A stretch of 45,930 bases of DNA from an uncultured Bacillota bacterium (lineage in GTDB: Bacteria; Bacillota; Clostridia; Oscillospirales; Oscillospiraceae), in the NCBI GenBank assembly GCA_947172355.1, contig CAMWBA010000005.1, positions 1-45,930 of the forward strand, in the 5' to 3' direction. Below, in pieces: positions 8,106 to 16,669 of this stretch. The notes under the pieces are model-generated. The model had not been told where the DNA came from. It saw only the letters and a program-made list of their open reading frames with translations, and did not search any database. Each line of letters begins with the position of its first letter. Position 1 is the stretch's first letter. A program made the translations under genes and the position numbers.

Positions 8106-8331
8106 TCAAACAAGCCCTGATATCTCAAACCACTTGGATATAGAATCAAGCATTCTATTATTCTGCCAAACCTCAGCGGGGGACAGCACATGCGGCGTTA
8201 CCTTCCTTTTCAATCCATCCTTTTCGAAGCTCTTTCGCTAGCCAAACCATAATAGTTTGAGTAATTATTGTATCATCAGATTTGAGTGGCGGCGGATGGG
8301 CTTCACTTAGAATTAAAACTGAATCTTTCAT
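8106..8331 (-). pseudogene. Small element-borne ORF, apparently frameshifted
   Basis: ATG 8331 follows AGAGGTGA and opens a 52-codon frame (MKDSVLILSEAHPPP... ...AKELRKGW) that stops at 8173. In another frame the sequence continues protein-like (KRKVTPHVLSPAEVW, then SISKWFEISGLV) to a stop at 8106. The two halves together would make a protein of about 70-75 residues, so a single frameshift around 8190-8230 is plausible. I do not recognise the family. AT-rich codon use differs from the host genes and fits the recombinase element. If not frameshifted, it is a 52-residue hypothetical protein. Confidence 0.4.
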
Positions 8332-8376
8332 CAAAATCACCTCTGATGATCGTATGCGAATTTATATCAGGCTATG

Positions 8377-8405
8377 AAAAAACAGACGCTTCAAGCATCT
8401 GTTTT
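8377..8405 (-). terminator. Intrinsic terminator (minus strand)
   Basis: Read on the minus strand, AAAACAGATGC, loop TTGAA and GCGTCTGTTTT form a stem with one mismatch, ending in a run of six T. It would stop transcripts coming from the RlaP/CCA side before the small ORF and recombinase. Confidence 0.7.
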
Positions 8406-8629
8406 CTCAGTCCCTTGTTCTATTGACCTGTTGAGCTGCAATCTGCGGAAGAAACCGTTTCTCTGCTGTTCGGAACTGATCCGTTGAATACCTATTCCAG
8501 CAACCCATTCAGCACCCGCCCACCTCCGGACCAGGTTCGACTCCTGCCGCAATCACATCCCTGCCGCTCACGGGTCTTGTTGTCTAATTTCGGCTTATGG
8601 AGCATCTGGCCGGCCAGTTTGGCGCTGAC
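8406..8629. other. Junction region between element and CCA remnant
   Basis: No gene is supported. The CCA-enzyme frame stays open here down to 8492 but no longer resembles the family, so 8629 is near a breakpoint. A T-arm-like string (GGTTCGACTCC, 8534-8544) is present without the rest of a tRNA. Confidence 0.4.
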
Positions 8630-8904
8630 GGTGGGGCCCTCGGTGCGGCAGGTGGTGATCTCGTAGGGCTCACCGTCCTCCAAAACGGTGACGGAGCTGT
8701 GTTCCAGCCCGGTCTCGACGATTCGATGGCCGTTAAAACATGCCTCCGTCTCCTCCGGACGAGCGGAGGTGCAGATATCCCAGTTGTGGGGATCCACACC
8801 CCGGAGCAGGTTCTGGACACAGCCGTCCGTCAGATAGTCCTCATAGCCAGCGTCATTGAGGGTCTGGAGATGTGCCTCGCTTCAGAAGAAATGTCAAATT
8901 TCAT
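8492..8904 (-). pseudogene. CCA-adding tRNA nucleotidyltransferase, frameshifted and truncated
   Basis: ATG 8904 opens MKFDISSEARH, then a frameshift near 8870 moves to a frame reading LQTLNDAGYEDYL...LLRGVDPHNWDICTSARPEE...TGLEHSSVTVLEDG...TTCRTEGP. This is the N-terminal nucleotidyltransferase domain of the CCA enzyme. The catalytic loop, normally LVGGCVRD, reads LTDGCVQN, so the Gly-Gly is also lost. Similarity ends near 8630, far short of the normal 400-plus residues. The start overlaps the RlaP stop by 11 bases, so the two genes were once coupled. A functional CCA enzyme must exist elsewhere if tRNA ends are not fully genome-encoded. Confidence 0.75.
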
Positions 8905-9895
8905 CCCGCACCACCCTCTCGTTGACCTCCATCTGGAACGCCTCAATTCGAGCCATGTCGGGCGCCTCCGGGAGAGATGTATGTTTTCTGGCGTAGTCCA
9001 GCCGTTTTTCCAAATCATTGAGCAGGTCATAAAAGGCGGAGTTAAAGGTATGGTCTTCCCTCTGATAGCACCCGTTCCGGATATCCATCAGCAGGTTGTG
9101 GTCTGCCGCCCGGTAGGTGATGATCTCCTCTTTCTCCAGGATATCCAAGCACATCAGGTAGAGCCGCACCAAGTGCATAGCGTGCTTATTCAGGTGGGCA
9201 TCGTCCTTTTTCTTGTTCCGGTGGTGAATCTTGTCGTAGTTCCGGGCGATCTCCACCAGCTCGCTGACCATGCCGGTGAGGGTGCGCAGAGGGACCTGCT
9301 CCATGCGGATATCCGCCACCACCTGGGGCCTGCCCTCCACATCGGCAACCGACAGTTTGATCTGCTCCAGGCTGAAGCTATGGTAACGCTCCGGGAAGGT
9401 AAAGATGGTATTTTCACAGGAGCCCATGATGTGCCGCTCCTTGACTTCGGCAGGGTAGGCATCGTGGGCCAGGGCGTTTTCCAGGCGGCGGAGTTGCTGG
9501 TTGGCGTAGCCGCCAAAGGAGACAGCCGCCCGGCATGAGAGGAACATTTTGCGCTGGGCAATGAGCTGTTTCCCCATGGGCGTCAGCACCAGATAGTGTT
9601 CCGGCTTGCAGCCCAGCAGCTCGATGGTGTTGGGGTTGCAGCTGATCAACAGGGTTAGCAGCTTGTTAAAAGCGTACACGGTGGTATCCGTCCCAGTATC
9701 CACCACCTGCTCAAAATCGCCCATGCCCAGTAGGTCTGCCTTGCTGTTCAAGGTGCAGCCCCGGATGTCGATGTCCGAGCCCTCTACATTGGTGCCGTAG
9801 GCGTAGCTGCCCCCATAAGTGAGAAACATGATATGATTCCCCAGATGGGGGTCAGTCTTTAAAAACCGGTATTCTGATCTGTCCAGCAGCTGCAA
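8894..9895 (-). CDS. RlaP-type nucleotidyltransferase (DNA polymerase beta superfamily)
   Basis: A 333-residue protein with the minimal nucleotidyltransferase signature GGSYAYGT (residues 28-35) followed by SDID (40-43), whose acidic residues bind the catalytic metals. The length and downstream helical part fit the RlaP family (PF10127), which has been linked to RNA repair; its precise reaction is not established here. The start is TTG 9895, chosen because AGGAGG lies eight bases upstream and the conserved region begins at once. The downstream CCA-enzyme remnant overlaps its stop, suggesting a former RNA-end-processing pair. Confidence 0.8.
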   Translation of the reverse strand: MQLLDRSEYRFLKTDPHLGNHIMFLTYGGSYAYGTNVEGSDIDIRGCTLNSKADLLGMGDFEQVVDTGTDTTVYAFNKLLTLLISCNPNTIELLGCKPEHYLVLTPMGKQLIAQRKMFLSCRAAVSFGGYANQQLRRLENALAHDAYPAEVKERHIMGSCENTIFTFPERYHSFSLEQIKLSVADVEGRPQVVADIRMEQVPLRTLTGMVSELVEIARNYDKIHHRNKKKDDAHLNKHAMHLVRLYLMCLDILEKEEIITYRAADHNLLMDIRNGCYQREDHTFNSAFYDLLNDLEKRLDYARKHTSLPEAPDMARIEAFQMEVNERVVRDEI

Positions 9896-10140
9896 TGTGT
9901 CCGCCTCCTGTTTGTGAGATCGTTCCGAAAAGATAGTTTATGGAATTTTCGGAAGGGCTCCAGCCTCCAATTTACTTTGTTTTCACAGCGCCTGCGCCCT
10001 TCCAGTATCCCTCTTCATTCACCGCAATTGCCTCTAAACCCGCAACATTCCTGCACTCTCCGCTGCTGTGAGGCTTCTTCTGCGGGCTTCGCTGCAAACT
10101 TCAAACAATTTCAAGTAATTCCTCGGACTAATTTAAGAGA

Positions 10141-11163
10141 TTATTTCTGCGGCTGGTCCTTCGCCCGAACTTGAATCAACTGGGCTGCAATGCTGACGGC
10201 AATCTCTGCTGGTGTCTGAGCTCCAATGTCCAGCCCGATAGGGGTGGTAATCCGCTCCAGAGCTCTGTCATCAAAACCCATCTCCCGCAGCCTTGCATTG
10301 ACAACGGCGGTCTTTTTTCGGCTTCCAATTACACCAATATACCGGGCAGAGGTTTTCAGCGCAAATGCTTCGCAGATAAGATCGTCCTTGTGTCCCCGGG
10401 TCATAATGCAAACATAGTCTTCCTTGCCGATGGACAGTCCATCCCAGTCCTCCGCTGTACGCAGCAGCAAAGTCCGCTCCACACCCGGAAACTGCGATGG
10501 ACGGCAAAAGTCCTCGCGGTCCTCCAGCACCCAGCAGCGAAAGTCCACAGCCGATAAAACCGGAACCAGCGCCTGAGCCACATGACCGCCCCCAAATATA
10601 TATACAATTCCGCCCCGCAGGAGGGGTTCAACCAAATAGCATCTTCCGCCAGCTTCTACCTGCTTAGGGGCGGTGCCTATCTGTTCCAGGACTTCGCGGG
10701 GAAGCGCTCCTTCCGCCACCCCCTGTGCTTTTCCATACAAAAACAGTCCCCCGGTTCCTCCGGGGGTAATGTCGTCGATCAGCCAGCTTTCCTCCCCCTG
10801 ACGGAATAGTTCCAGTGCGTGCTCTGCAATGGACGACAGGGTCTTATCCTTGGCCGAAAGATATTGAAAATACACGGTCACATCCCCGCCGCACACCATT
10901 CCCAAGTCCTGCACCTGGTTTTTGCGCAGCACAAACCGCTCCATTCGGGATCGCTTTGCCGCCAGCACCTCTAAAGCCAACTGTTCTGCGTAGTGCTCCA
11001 CCCCGCCGCCGCCGATGGTGCCATAGATTCTTCCAGCCCCGGTTACCAACATCCTTGCCCCTGCTCCTCTGGGGGTGGAGCCAGAACTGGCCGCCACGGT
11101 CACCAGTACCGCATCTCCCCCCTGATTCAAAACGCTTTTGAGCGCTTCAAACAGTCTTTTCAT
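10141..11163 (-). CDS. XdhC/CoxI-family molybdenum-enzyme maturation protein
   Basis: A 340-residue protein with the XdhC_CoxI domain at the N-terminus (TVAASSGSTPRGAGARM, then YGTIGGGGVEH) and the XdhC Rossmann domain at the C-terminus (IVYIFGGGHVAQALVPV, then YIGVIGSRKK). Family members bind molybdenum cofactor and help sulfurate and insert it into xanthine-dehydrogenase-type enzymes. The ATG at 11163 overlaps the stop of the mocA-like gene, so the longer open frame was rejected. It is the last gene of the molybdenum operon and probably serves the hydroxylase encoded at 29.6-33.1 kb. Confidence 0.88.
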   Translation of the reverse strand: MKRLFEALKSVLNQGGDAVLVTVAASSGSTPRGAGARMLVTGAGRIYGTIGGGGVEHYAEQLALEVLAAKRSRMERFVLRKNQVQDLGMVCGGDVTVYFQYLSAKDKTLSSIAEHALELFRQGEESWLIDDITPGGTGGLFLYGKAQGVAEGALPREVLEQIGTAPKQVEAGGRCYLVEPLLRGGIVYIFGGGHVAQALVPVLSAVDFRCWVLEDREDFCRPSQFPGVERTLLLRTAEDWDGLSIGKEDYVCIMTRGHKDDLICEAFALKTSARYIGVIGSRKKTAVVNARLREMGFDDRALERITTPIGLDIGAQTPAEIAVSIAAQLIQVRAKDQPQK

Positions 11164-11753
11164 AACCGGCTCCTTCCATATGCCAGCGTTCTTTGAAAGT
11201 CCGCCGGGGTATCGTTGTCCATTAAAATCCCTTGGTCCTCCACCGGTACGTCCCGAACCTGAAAGCTGCCGGTGCAGACAGTCCCTCTCAGTCCATCGGG
11301 GCCAGTGTAGCGCAGAACGTAAGGAATCATCCTGGCGGAGAGCACCACTGGATGGCCGGTCCGCCCGCCCCAGTATGGGCGGATGAAGTCTCCCTCCTCC
11401 GCCAGAAGGCGCTCCACCGTTTTTCTCTGCACCAGAGGAATATCCGCCGGGGAGACCAGCACTCGTCCGCATTCAGGCGGCAGCTGGGCCAAGGCCAGTT
11501 TCAGCGATTCCAGCTGTTGAGTGGACGAAGCGTCTGGGTTGTGAACAAACTTCACCCTGCTTCCGGCCAGGTGGCCCTCCAGCTCCTCACGCCGGTGGCC
11601 GGTGACTACCACAACCGGGTCAGCCCCGGTACTCTGCATCAGCTCCACCACCCGGCACACCATACTTTTTCCCTCCACCTCCAGCAAAGGCTTGAAGGCC
11701 CCCATTCGGGAGGACAATCCGGCCGCTAACACAATTCCAGCCAGCCCCTTCAT
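11160..11753 (-). CDS. MobA/MocA-like nucleotidyltransferase
   Basis: A 197-residue NTP-transferase. The N-terminal nucleotide loop is LAAGLSSRMGAFKPLLEV (Lys21 in the usual position), followed by VVVTGH near residue 50 and the metal-binding SPADIPLV near residue 101. In XDH-family clusters such proteins are usually MocA, which makes molybdopterin cytosine dinucleotide, although MobA-like GTP use is possible. It lies 9 bases after modC and is coupled to the xdhC-like gene, which favours the MocA role. Confidence 0.82.
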   Translation of the reverse strand: MKGLAGIVLAAGLSSRMGAFKPLLEVEGKSMVCRVVELMQSTGADPVVVVTGHRREELEGHLAGSRVKFVHNPDASSTQQLESLKLALAQLPPECGRVLVSPADIPLVQRKTVERLLAEEGDFIRPYWGGRTGHPVVLSARMIPYVLRYTGPDGLRGTVCTGSFQVRDVPVEDQGILMDNDTPADFQRTLAYGRSRL

Positions 11754-11762
11754 CCAATCACC

Positions 11763-12806
11763 TCACGCATACAGCAAAAGTATATCCTCCGGAGCAGCAC
11801 CCAGTTCCGCCGGAAAAGGGACCGGACGGCGATCCTTCGGTATCCGCCACCACAGGGGCGAGGCGGCGGAGGACTGCCCCCGGTAACGGAACTCCACAAT
11901 CCACTCGAATGGCTCTTCCATCTCTCCCCGGTACTCCACAGGGAAGCAGTTCTGCTCCGTTCCCGCATGGAACTGGTGTGCCCGGATCCCCACTGCCCGA
12001 ATATGCTCCCCGACCGCCTGGGCGGTTTGCAGTTTTATTCCCCAGTCCGGCACCTCCACTTCATACGCCCCAGTCTTCCTGGCCGGCGCAATATTTTTGC
12101 ACCCCGTCAGCAGACAGGCGCACACGCTGCCAGGGTCGGCAAAAAGAGCTTTTGTCTCCTTCTCCCCCGACAGGCGGCCCTGGTCCATCACAGCCAAATA
12201 GGAGCACATATGATATGCCTCGTCCCGGCTGTGGGTCACCAATATGGTATCCCGGCCAAACTGCTCCAGCAAATTTCGCAGTTCCAGCTGGAGTTTATCC
12301 CGCAGGTGGCTGTCCAGAGCGCTGAAGGGTTCGTCCAGCAGCAACAGCCGGGGCTGACTTACTAAAATACGGGCCAGCGCAGTCCGCTGTTGCTGTCCGC
12401 CGGACAACTGCCGGGGGCGCAGTCTTTCCACCTCCTCCAGCCGGCACAGACGAAGAACCCGTTTCAATTCCTCCTCCCGCCGGTTCCGGTCCCGCTCCCG
12501 CCGCATGCCGCACAGGATATTTTGTTTCACTGTCATGTTGGGGAACAGTGCGTAATTTTGAAACAGATAGCCCACCCGCCGCTTCTGAGGCGGCAGGTCA
12601 ATCTCTTTGCCGGAGTCAAAGAGGGGCACTCCGTCTAGAACAATCTTCCCTCGGTCGGGCCGCTCAATTCCGGCGATACATTTCAGCGTCAGGCTCTTGC
12701 CGCAGCCAGAGGCTCCCAGCAGTCCCAGCGTTCCGCCCTGGGTCTCAACATGCGCAGTCAGGCAGAACTCTCCCAGCCGCTTTTCGATGTCTACAAAAAG
12801 ACTCAC
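11763..12806 (-). CDS. modC: Molybdate ABC transporter ATP-binding protein
   Basis: A 347-residue ATPase. Walker A GASGCGKS is at residues 31-38, then the signature LSGGQQQR, Walker B LLLLDEPF and the D-loop SALD. The C-terminal extension of about 120 residues corresponds to the regulatory oxyanion-binding region found in ModC/CysA-type ATPases. Its start overlaps the end of modB (ATGA-type overlap at 12803-12806). With modA and modB it completes a molybdate/tungstate importer. Confidence 0.92.
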   Translation of the reverse strand: MSLFVDIEKRLGEFCLTAHVETQGGTLGLLGASGCGKSLTLKCIAGIERPDRGKIVLDGVPLFDSGKEIDLPPQKRRVGYLFQNYALFPNMTVKQNILCGMRRERDRNRREEELKRVLRLCRLEEVERLRPRQLSGGQQQRTALARILVSQPRLLLLDEPFSALDSHLRDKLQLELRNLLEQFGRDTILVTHSRDEAYHMCSYLAVMDQGRLSGEKETKALFADPGSVCACLLTGCKNIAPARKTGAYEVEVPDWGIKLQTAQAVGEHIRAVGIRAHQFHAGTEQNCFPVEYRGEMEEPFEWIVEFRYRGQSSAASPLWWRIPKDRRPVPFPAELGAAPEDILLLYA

Positions 12807-13468
12807 CGTCTCACCGCCTTCTGCCGGTCCTCCAGCAGATTTACCGCCAGCAGCACCGCTGTGCTGATGGCCAGGTTTACCAGTACCCAGCGAAGCGCCC
12901 CAACCTCATCATTGGTGCGCCACAGTTGATAGACGGTCGTGGAGATGGTGGCGGTTCTGCCAGGGGTATACCCGATGAGCATACTGGTCGCCCCATACTC
13001 CCCCAACGCCCGGGCAAAGGTCAACACGGCCCCTGCCAAAATCCCCTGCCGGCATGCGGGCATCCGGACCCGCCAAAATATATAGGGATTGGACAGGCCC
13101 AAGGTCTGGCCGGCCTGGGACAGCGTTTCGTCAAAATTCTCAAAGGCACCCCGAGCAGTCCGATACATCAGAGGAAACGCCACCACCGAGGCGGCCAAAA
13201 CACCACCATACCATGTCATAACAAACTGCACCCCAAATTTGGCTAAAAAAATCCCCAGCGGTCGTTTCACGCCAAAAATCATCAGCAGAAAATAGCCGCA
13301 CACGGTGGGTGGCAGCACCATGGGCAGGGTCAGAATCACGTCCAGCGCCCCTTTCACCCCTCGCGGAAGCCGTGCGGCGTAATAGGCGCAGAAAATGCCT
13401 AGGAAAAACACAATCACACAGCTTGCCGCCGCAATACGCAGGGAGTTGAGCAGAGGATACCATTCCAT
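12803..13468 (-). CDS. modB: Molybdate ABC transporter permease
   Basis: A 221-residue membrane protein with about five or six hydrophobic segments. The EAA loop that docks onto the ATPase reads ETLSQAGQTLGLSNPYIFWRV, and ARALGEYGATSMLIG near the C-terminus is characteristic of ModB. Length matches ModB (about 220-230). Start ATG 13468 lies 9 bases after modA. Confidence 0.93.
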   Translation of the reverse strand: MEWYPLLNSLRIAAASCVIVFFLGIFCAYYAARLPRGVKGALDVILTLPMVLPPTVCGYFLLMIFGVKRPLGIFLAKFGVQFVMTWYGGVLAASVVAFPLMYRTARGAFENFDETLSQAGQTLGLSNPYIFWRVRMPACRQGILAGAVLTFARALGEYGATSMLIGYTPGRTATISTTVYQLWRTNDEVGALRWVLVNLAISTAVLLAVNLLEDRQKAVRR

Positions 13469-13477
13469 ATGCCTCTC

Positions 13478-14257
13478 CTAACCGGCCGGGGTGAAGCCGG
13501 CCTTCTCAAACACTTCCATGGCAGCGGTGCTTTGCAGAAAATCCAGAAACGCCTGTGCAGCCTGCGAATTTTCACTCGCTCCCAGCACGGCGGCGGGGCA
13601 GATCACCTGTCCGCACATTTCAGCGGCAGCACAGTCCATCACCCTCAGCCCTGCGCTGGAGGCGTCCGTGCGATACACCACACCGCAGTCCACACTCCCC
13701 TCGGAAATTTGGGTGACAACCTCCTTCACATTGGAGCCATAGGTAATCCGCCCTGCGGCAGCCAGCGCCTCTTCCTCCAGCCCATACCAAGCCAAAATTT
13801 TTTGTGTATATTGCCCCACAGGCACATCGCTGTTCCCCATCGCCATCAGAATGTCTCCGCTTGTCAGCGCCTGAGCCAGACCGTCAAAGTCAGCAATTGC
13901 TTTTGGATTGTCCCCCGGTACACACAGCACCACCTGATTTTCCAGCAAATCCACCCGGCTGCCCTCCAGCAAAGCCCCCTCTTCCTCCAAGGCGTCCATC
14001 TGCTTCTGTGCGGCGGAGAGAAACAGGTCGCAGCCGGCCCCCTCCCGAATCTGTGTGAGCAGAGTACCAGAGGAGTCGAAATTATAGGTGATGGTCACTT
14101 CGGGGTGGTCTGCCTCATAGGTGGTTTTCAGTTCGGTCAGTGTCTCGGTGAGGGAGGCGGCGGCAAATATTGTCAGTTCCACGTCCTGGGATTTTCCTCC
14201 CCCACAGGCGGAGAGAAGCAATACCGTCAAAACCAGAACGCCTGTCAGCCGTTTCAT
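13478..14257 (-). CDS. modA: Molybdate-binding lipoprotein
   Basis: A 259-residue extracellular binding protein. The N-terminus MKRLTGVLVLTVLLLSAC is a signal peptide with a classical lipobox (LSAC), giving lipidated Cys18. The mature protein has the ModA hallmark FAAASLTETLTEL followed by YNFDSSGTLLTQI, whose Ser/Thr residues bind the oxyanion, and a late YRTDA motif. ATG 14257 follows GGAGGAAC; codons open further upstream lack a signal sequence and were rejected. It is preceded closely by the MOSC-MogA gene. Confidence 0.93.
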   Translation of the reverse strand: MKRLTGVLVLTVLLLSACGGGKSQDVELTIFAAASLTETLTELKTTYEADHPEVTITYNFDSSGTLLTQIREGAGCDLFLSAAQKQMDALEEEGALLEGSRVDLLENQVVLCVPGDNPKAIADFDGLAQALTSGDILMAMGNSDVPVGQYTQKILAWYGLEEEALAAAGRITYGSNVKEVVTQISEGSVDCGVVYRTDASSAGLRVMDCAAAEMCGQVICPAAVLGASENSQAAQAFLDFLQSTAAMEVFEKAGFTPAG

Positions 14258-14274
14258 ATCAGTTCCTCCATTTC

Positions 14275-15222
14275 TCAATCCGTTTTTTCCAGGCGGGCAC
14301 AGTCCTCCACGTTTCCGCGAAGCAGCTCCAGCCCATGGGGAATTACAGGCAAAAAGACATCCATACACTCCATACACGCCTTGGGACTGCCGGGCAGGGT
14401 TATAATCAGGGTCTTGCCTCGAATGACAGACACCCCTCTGGACAGCATGGCTCTAGGAGTAATGGAAGCAGAGGCCGTCCGGATCGCCTCAGCTATGCCG
14501 GGAGCATTCCGATGGGCCACCGCCAGGACGGCCTCAGGGGTGTTGTCCCTCGGGCCAAATCCGGTGCCCCCGGTGGTAAGAATCAGGTCCAGCTGCCGCT
14601 GGTCGGCCAGACGGATGAGATGGCGCTGCAACAGCTCCGGCTCATCGGCGATGAGAATTTGCTCCGCCACCTCCCAACCGCTGTCCTCCAGACGTTTTGC
14701 AATGGCGGGACCGCTTTTGTCTTCCCGCAGTCCTACAGCTCCCTTATCGCTGAGGGTAATCACCGCAGTCTGCCAGGGGCGGGGTATCTGTCTGGTCTCC
14801 AGTGCCATCTCGTCCCCGACCTGAATGGTTCCTTCTTCCAGAACACGGGCAAACACCCCCTCTCGGGGCATGATGCAATCCCCCATCCTTTTGAAGATCT
14901 CACAGTGACTATGGCACTCTTTTCCAATTTGGGTCAGCTCCAGCAGCACCGGTCCGCACCGCAGCAGGGTGCCTACAGGAAGCGCCGGGAAGTCGAAGCC
15001 CTCTACCACCAGATTTTCTCCAAACGCGCCAGGCATAACGTTCGCGCCCCGCCGGTTAAAGGCCGCAATGTTCTCCGCCCCCAGCAGACTTACCTGGCGG
15101 TGCCAGCTCCCGGCGTGGGCATCCCCGCAAATGCCCCAATCCCGTTGGAAATATGCCCTCTCCCGGGGCGATTTCGGCCCCCCCCGCACATCACTCACAC
15201 AGATTGCCGATACTCTTCCCAC
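14275..15222 (-). CDS. MOSC domain fused to MogA/MoaB domain
   Basis: A 315-residue two-domain protein. Residues 1 to about 150 form a MOSC domain (GDAHAG, then GAFGENLVVEG, then KECHSHCEI with a cysteine likely to carry a sulfur or cofactor). Residues from about 155 form a MogA/MoaB molybdopterin adenylyltransferase-like domain (AVITLSDKGAVG, LILTTGGTGFGPRDNTPEA, LPGSPKAC). It would act late in cofactor synthesis, combining adenylylation with sulfur or cofactor handling. GTG 15222 is preferred because GGAGGA precedes it and the MOSC similarity starts there; the longer frame reads through moaA. Confidence 0.85.
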   Translation of the reverse strand: MGRVSAICVSDVRGGPKSPRERAYFQRDWGICGDAHAGSWHRQVSLLGAENIAAFNRRGANVMPGAFGENLVVEGFDFPALPVGTLLRCGPVLLELTQIGKECHSHCEIFKRMGDCIMPREGVFARVLEEGTIQVGDEMALETRQIPRPWQTAVITLSDKGAVGLREDKSGPAIAKRLEDSGWEVAEQILIADEPELLQRHLIRLADQRQLDLILTTGGTGFGPRDNTPEAVLAVAHRNAPGIAEAIRTASASITPRAMLSRGVSVIRGKTLIITLPGSPKACMECMDVFLPVIPHGLELLRGNVEDCARLEKTD

Positions 15223-15224
15223 AG

Positions 15225-16181
15225 CTATCCTCCAATCTGACCCATACCCAGCCGCTCGGTCACTCCACCGGCCTGGGCAAAGGAATGGGCCTCCGGTTTT
15301 TTCAGAATGGCGGCACGCAGGGCGGGAAGCAGGTTTTGCGGACATTCCTGCAGCACCGCCCGCAGGTCGCTCCCCTCCCCATAGCACAAACAGGGCTTCA
15401 GCCGCCCTGTACTGGTGAGCCGCACCCGGTTGCAGCCGGCGCAGAATCTGCGGCTGACCGCAGCAATCCCGCCGATTCGGCCCGAAAGCTGCCGGCTGGC
15501 GTAGTAGCGGGCAGGGCCGTTCCCCCGGTGTTCGTCAACCGGCGTCAGGTCGGGCCACTCCCTGCGCAGAACGGCCAGCCCCTCATCCCAGCTTGGGCCG
15601 GGAAGAGCACCCCCCGCCCCGATGGGCATAACTTCGATAAACCGCACGTCGATTCCCCGCTCTGCAAACCTTGCCAGAGAGGCCAGCCGCTCCAAACATC
15701 CCGGAAGCAGGACGCAGTTCAGCTTGGTTGGAATCCCCGCCGAAACCGATGCAGAAATGCCCTCCAGTACCTGGTCCAGCTGGTCAACCCCAGTGATGGA
15801 CACAAATGTCTCCCGGTCTGCTGCGTCCAGGCTGACATTTACCCCGTCGATTCCCAGTTCGGACAGCCGGACCGCCTCCTGCGCCAGCAGTGCCCCGTTT
15901 GTGGTCAGTGTCACCGCTTCCACCCCCGGCAGCCCCTTCAGCCGGGCAAGGAAGTCCATACACCCCCGCCGCACCAGCGGTTCTCCGCCGGTCACCTTGA
16001 ATTTGCTAATGCCCAATTCCACCGCAGCCCCGGCCACCTGCAAAAGCTCCTCATAGGAGAGAATCTCCCTGTGGGGCACCAAGACAACCCCTTCCGGCAT
16101 ACAGTAGCGGCAGCGAAAATTGCACCGGTCGGTAATGGACAGGCGTATATAGTCAATCTTCCGTCCAAATCGGTCAAACAT
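15225..16181 (-). CDS. moaA: GTP 3',8-cyclase MoaA (radical SAM)
   Basis: A 318-residue protein that converts GTP to 3',8-cyclo-7,8-dihydroGTP, the first step of molybdopterin synthesis. The N-terminal radical-SAM cluster is CNFRCRYC (Cys20, 24, 27). The C-terminal substrate cluster is seen in FCAGCNRVRLT and PCLC. The protein ends in Gly-Gly, the conserved catalytic tail of MoaA. ATG 16181 overlaps the end of moaC. Upstream codons open in the frame are out of the family and were rejected. Confidence 0.95.
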   Translation of the reverse strand: MFDRFGRKIDYIRLSITDRCNFRCRYCMPEGVVLVPHREILSYEELLQVAGAAVELGISKFKVTGGEPLVRRGCMDFLARLKGLPGVEAVTLTTNGALLAQEAVRLSELGIDGVNVSLDAADRETFVSITGVDQLDQVLEGISASVSAGIPTKLNCVLLPGCLERLASLARFAERGIDVRFIEVMPIGAGGALPGPSWDEGLAVLRREWPDLTPVDEHRGNGPARYYASRQLSGRIGGIAAVSRRFCAGCNRVRLTSTGRLKPCLCYGEGSDLRAVLQECPQNLLPALRAAILKKPEAHSFAQAGGVTERLGMGQIGG

Positions 16182-16665
16182 GGTCTGCGTCCTCAAACCG
16201 AAAGGTTCCGCTTTGGCCTCCCCGTTTCTCCACAAGATGGATATCGGATATAACCATCCCCTTGTCCGCCGCTTTGCACATGTCATAGATGGTAAGCAGC
16301 GCCGCAGAAACCCCTGTGAGAGCTTCCATCTCCACACCGGTCTGTCCCTGGCACCGAACGGTACAGGAGGCGGCAATCTGATGCTTCTCCGGAAGCATGG
16401 CAAACTCCACAGAACAGTGGGTCGTCTGGACCGGGTGGCACAGTGGGATCAGTTCACTGGTACGCTTAGCCGCCATAATCCCCGCCACCTGGGCCACCCC
16501 CAGCACATCGCCCTTTTTCATCCGCCCCTGGGCAACCAGCGCAAAGCATGACCCGCTCATAGAAATGTACCCCGCCGCCACAGCCGACCGGGCGGTTATT
16601 TCCTTGCCGCTCACATCCACCATAACAGCGTTCCCCTGTTCGTCTATATGAGTTAAAGCGGACAT
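16174..16665 (-). CDS. moaC: Cyclic pyranopterin monophosphate synthase MoaC
   Basis: A 163-residue enzyme that turns the MoaA product into cyclic pyranopterin monophosphate. Diagnostic segments are MVDVSGKEITARSAVA, KRTSELIPLCHP, GVEMEALTGVSAALLTIYDMCKA (two parts) and a C-terminal LVEKRGGQSG. Length is typical. ATG 16665 lies just past the stop of the moeA-like gene, with AAGGAGTG overlapping that stop as its ribosome binding site; an earlier ATG would place the start inside the binding site. Confidence 0.95.
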   Translation of the reverse strand: MSALTHIDEQGNAVMVDVSGKEITARSAVAAGYISMSGSCFALVAQGRMKKGDVLGVAQVAGIMAAKRTSELIPLCHPVQTTHCSVEFAMLPEKHQIAASCTVRCQGQTGVEMEALTGVSAALLTIYDMCKAADKGMVISDIHLVEKRGGQSGTFRFEDADHV

Positions 16666-16669
16666 GGCA

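Noticed and set aside
8534-8556. T-arm-like sequence GGTTCGACTCC with a possible acceptor 3' half
   Set aside because: No matching 5' acceptor, D-arm or anticodon arm occurs upstream, and one T-stem pair is mismatched; at best a remnant or chance.
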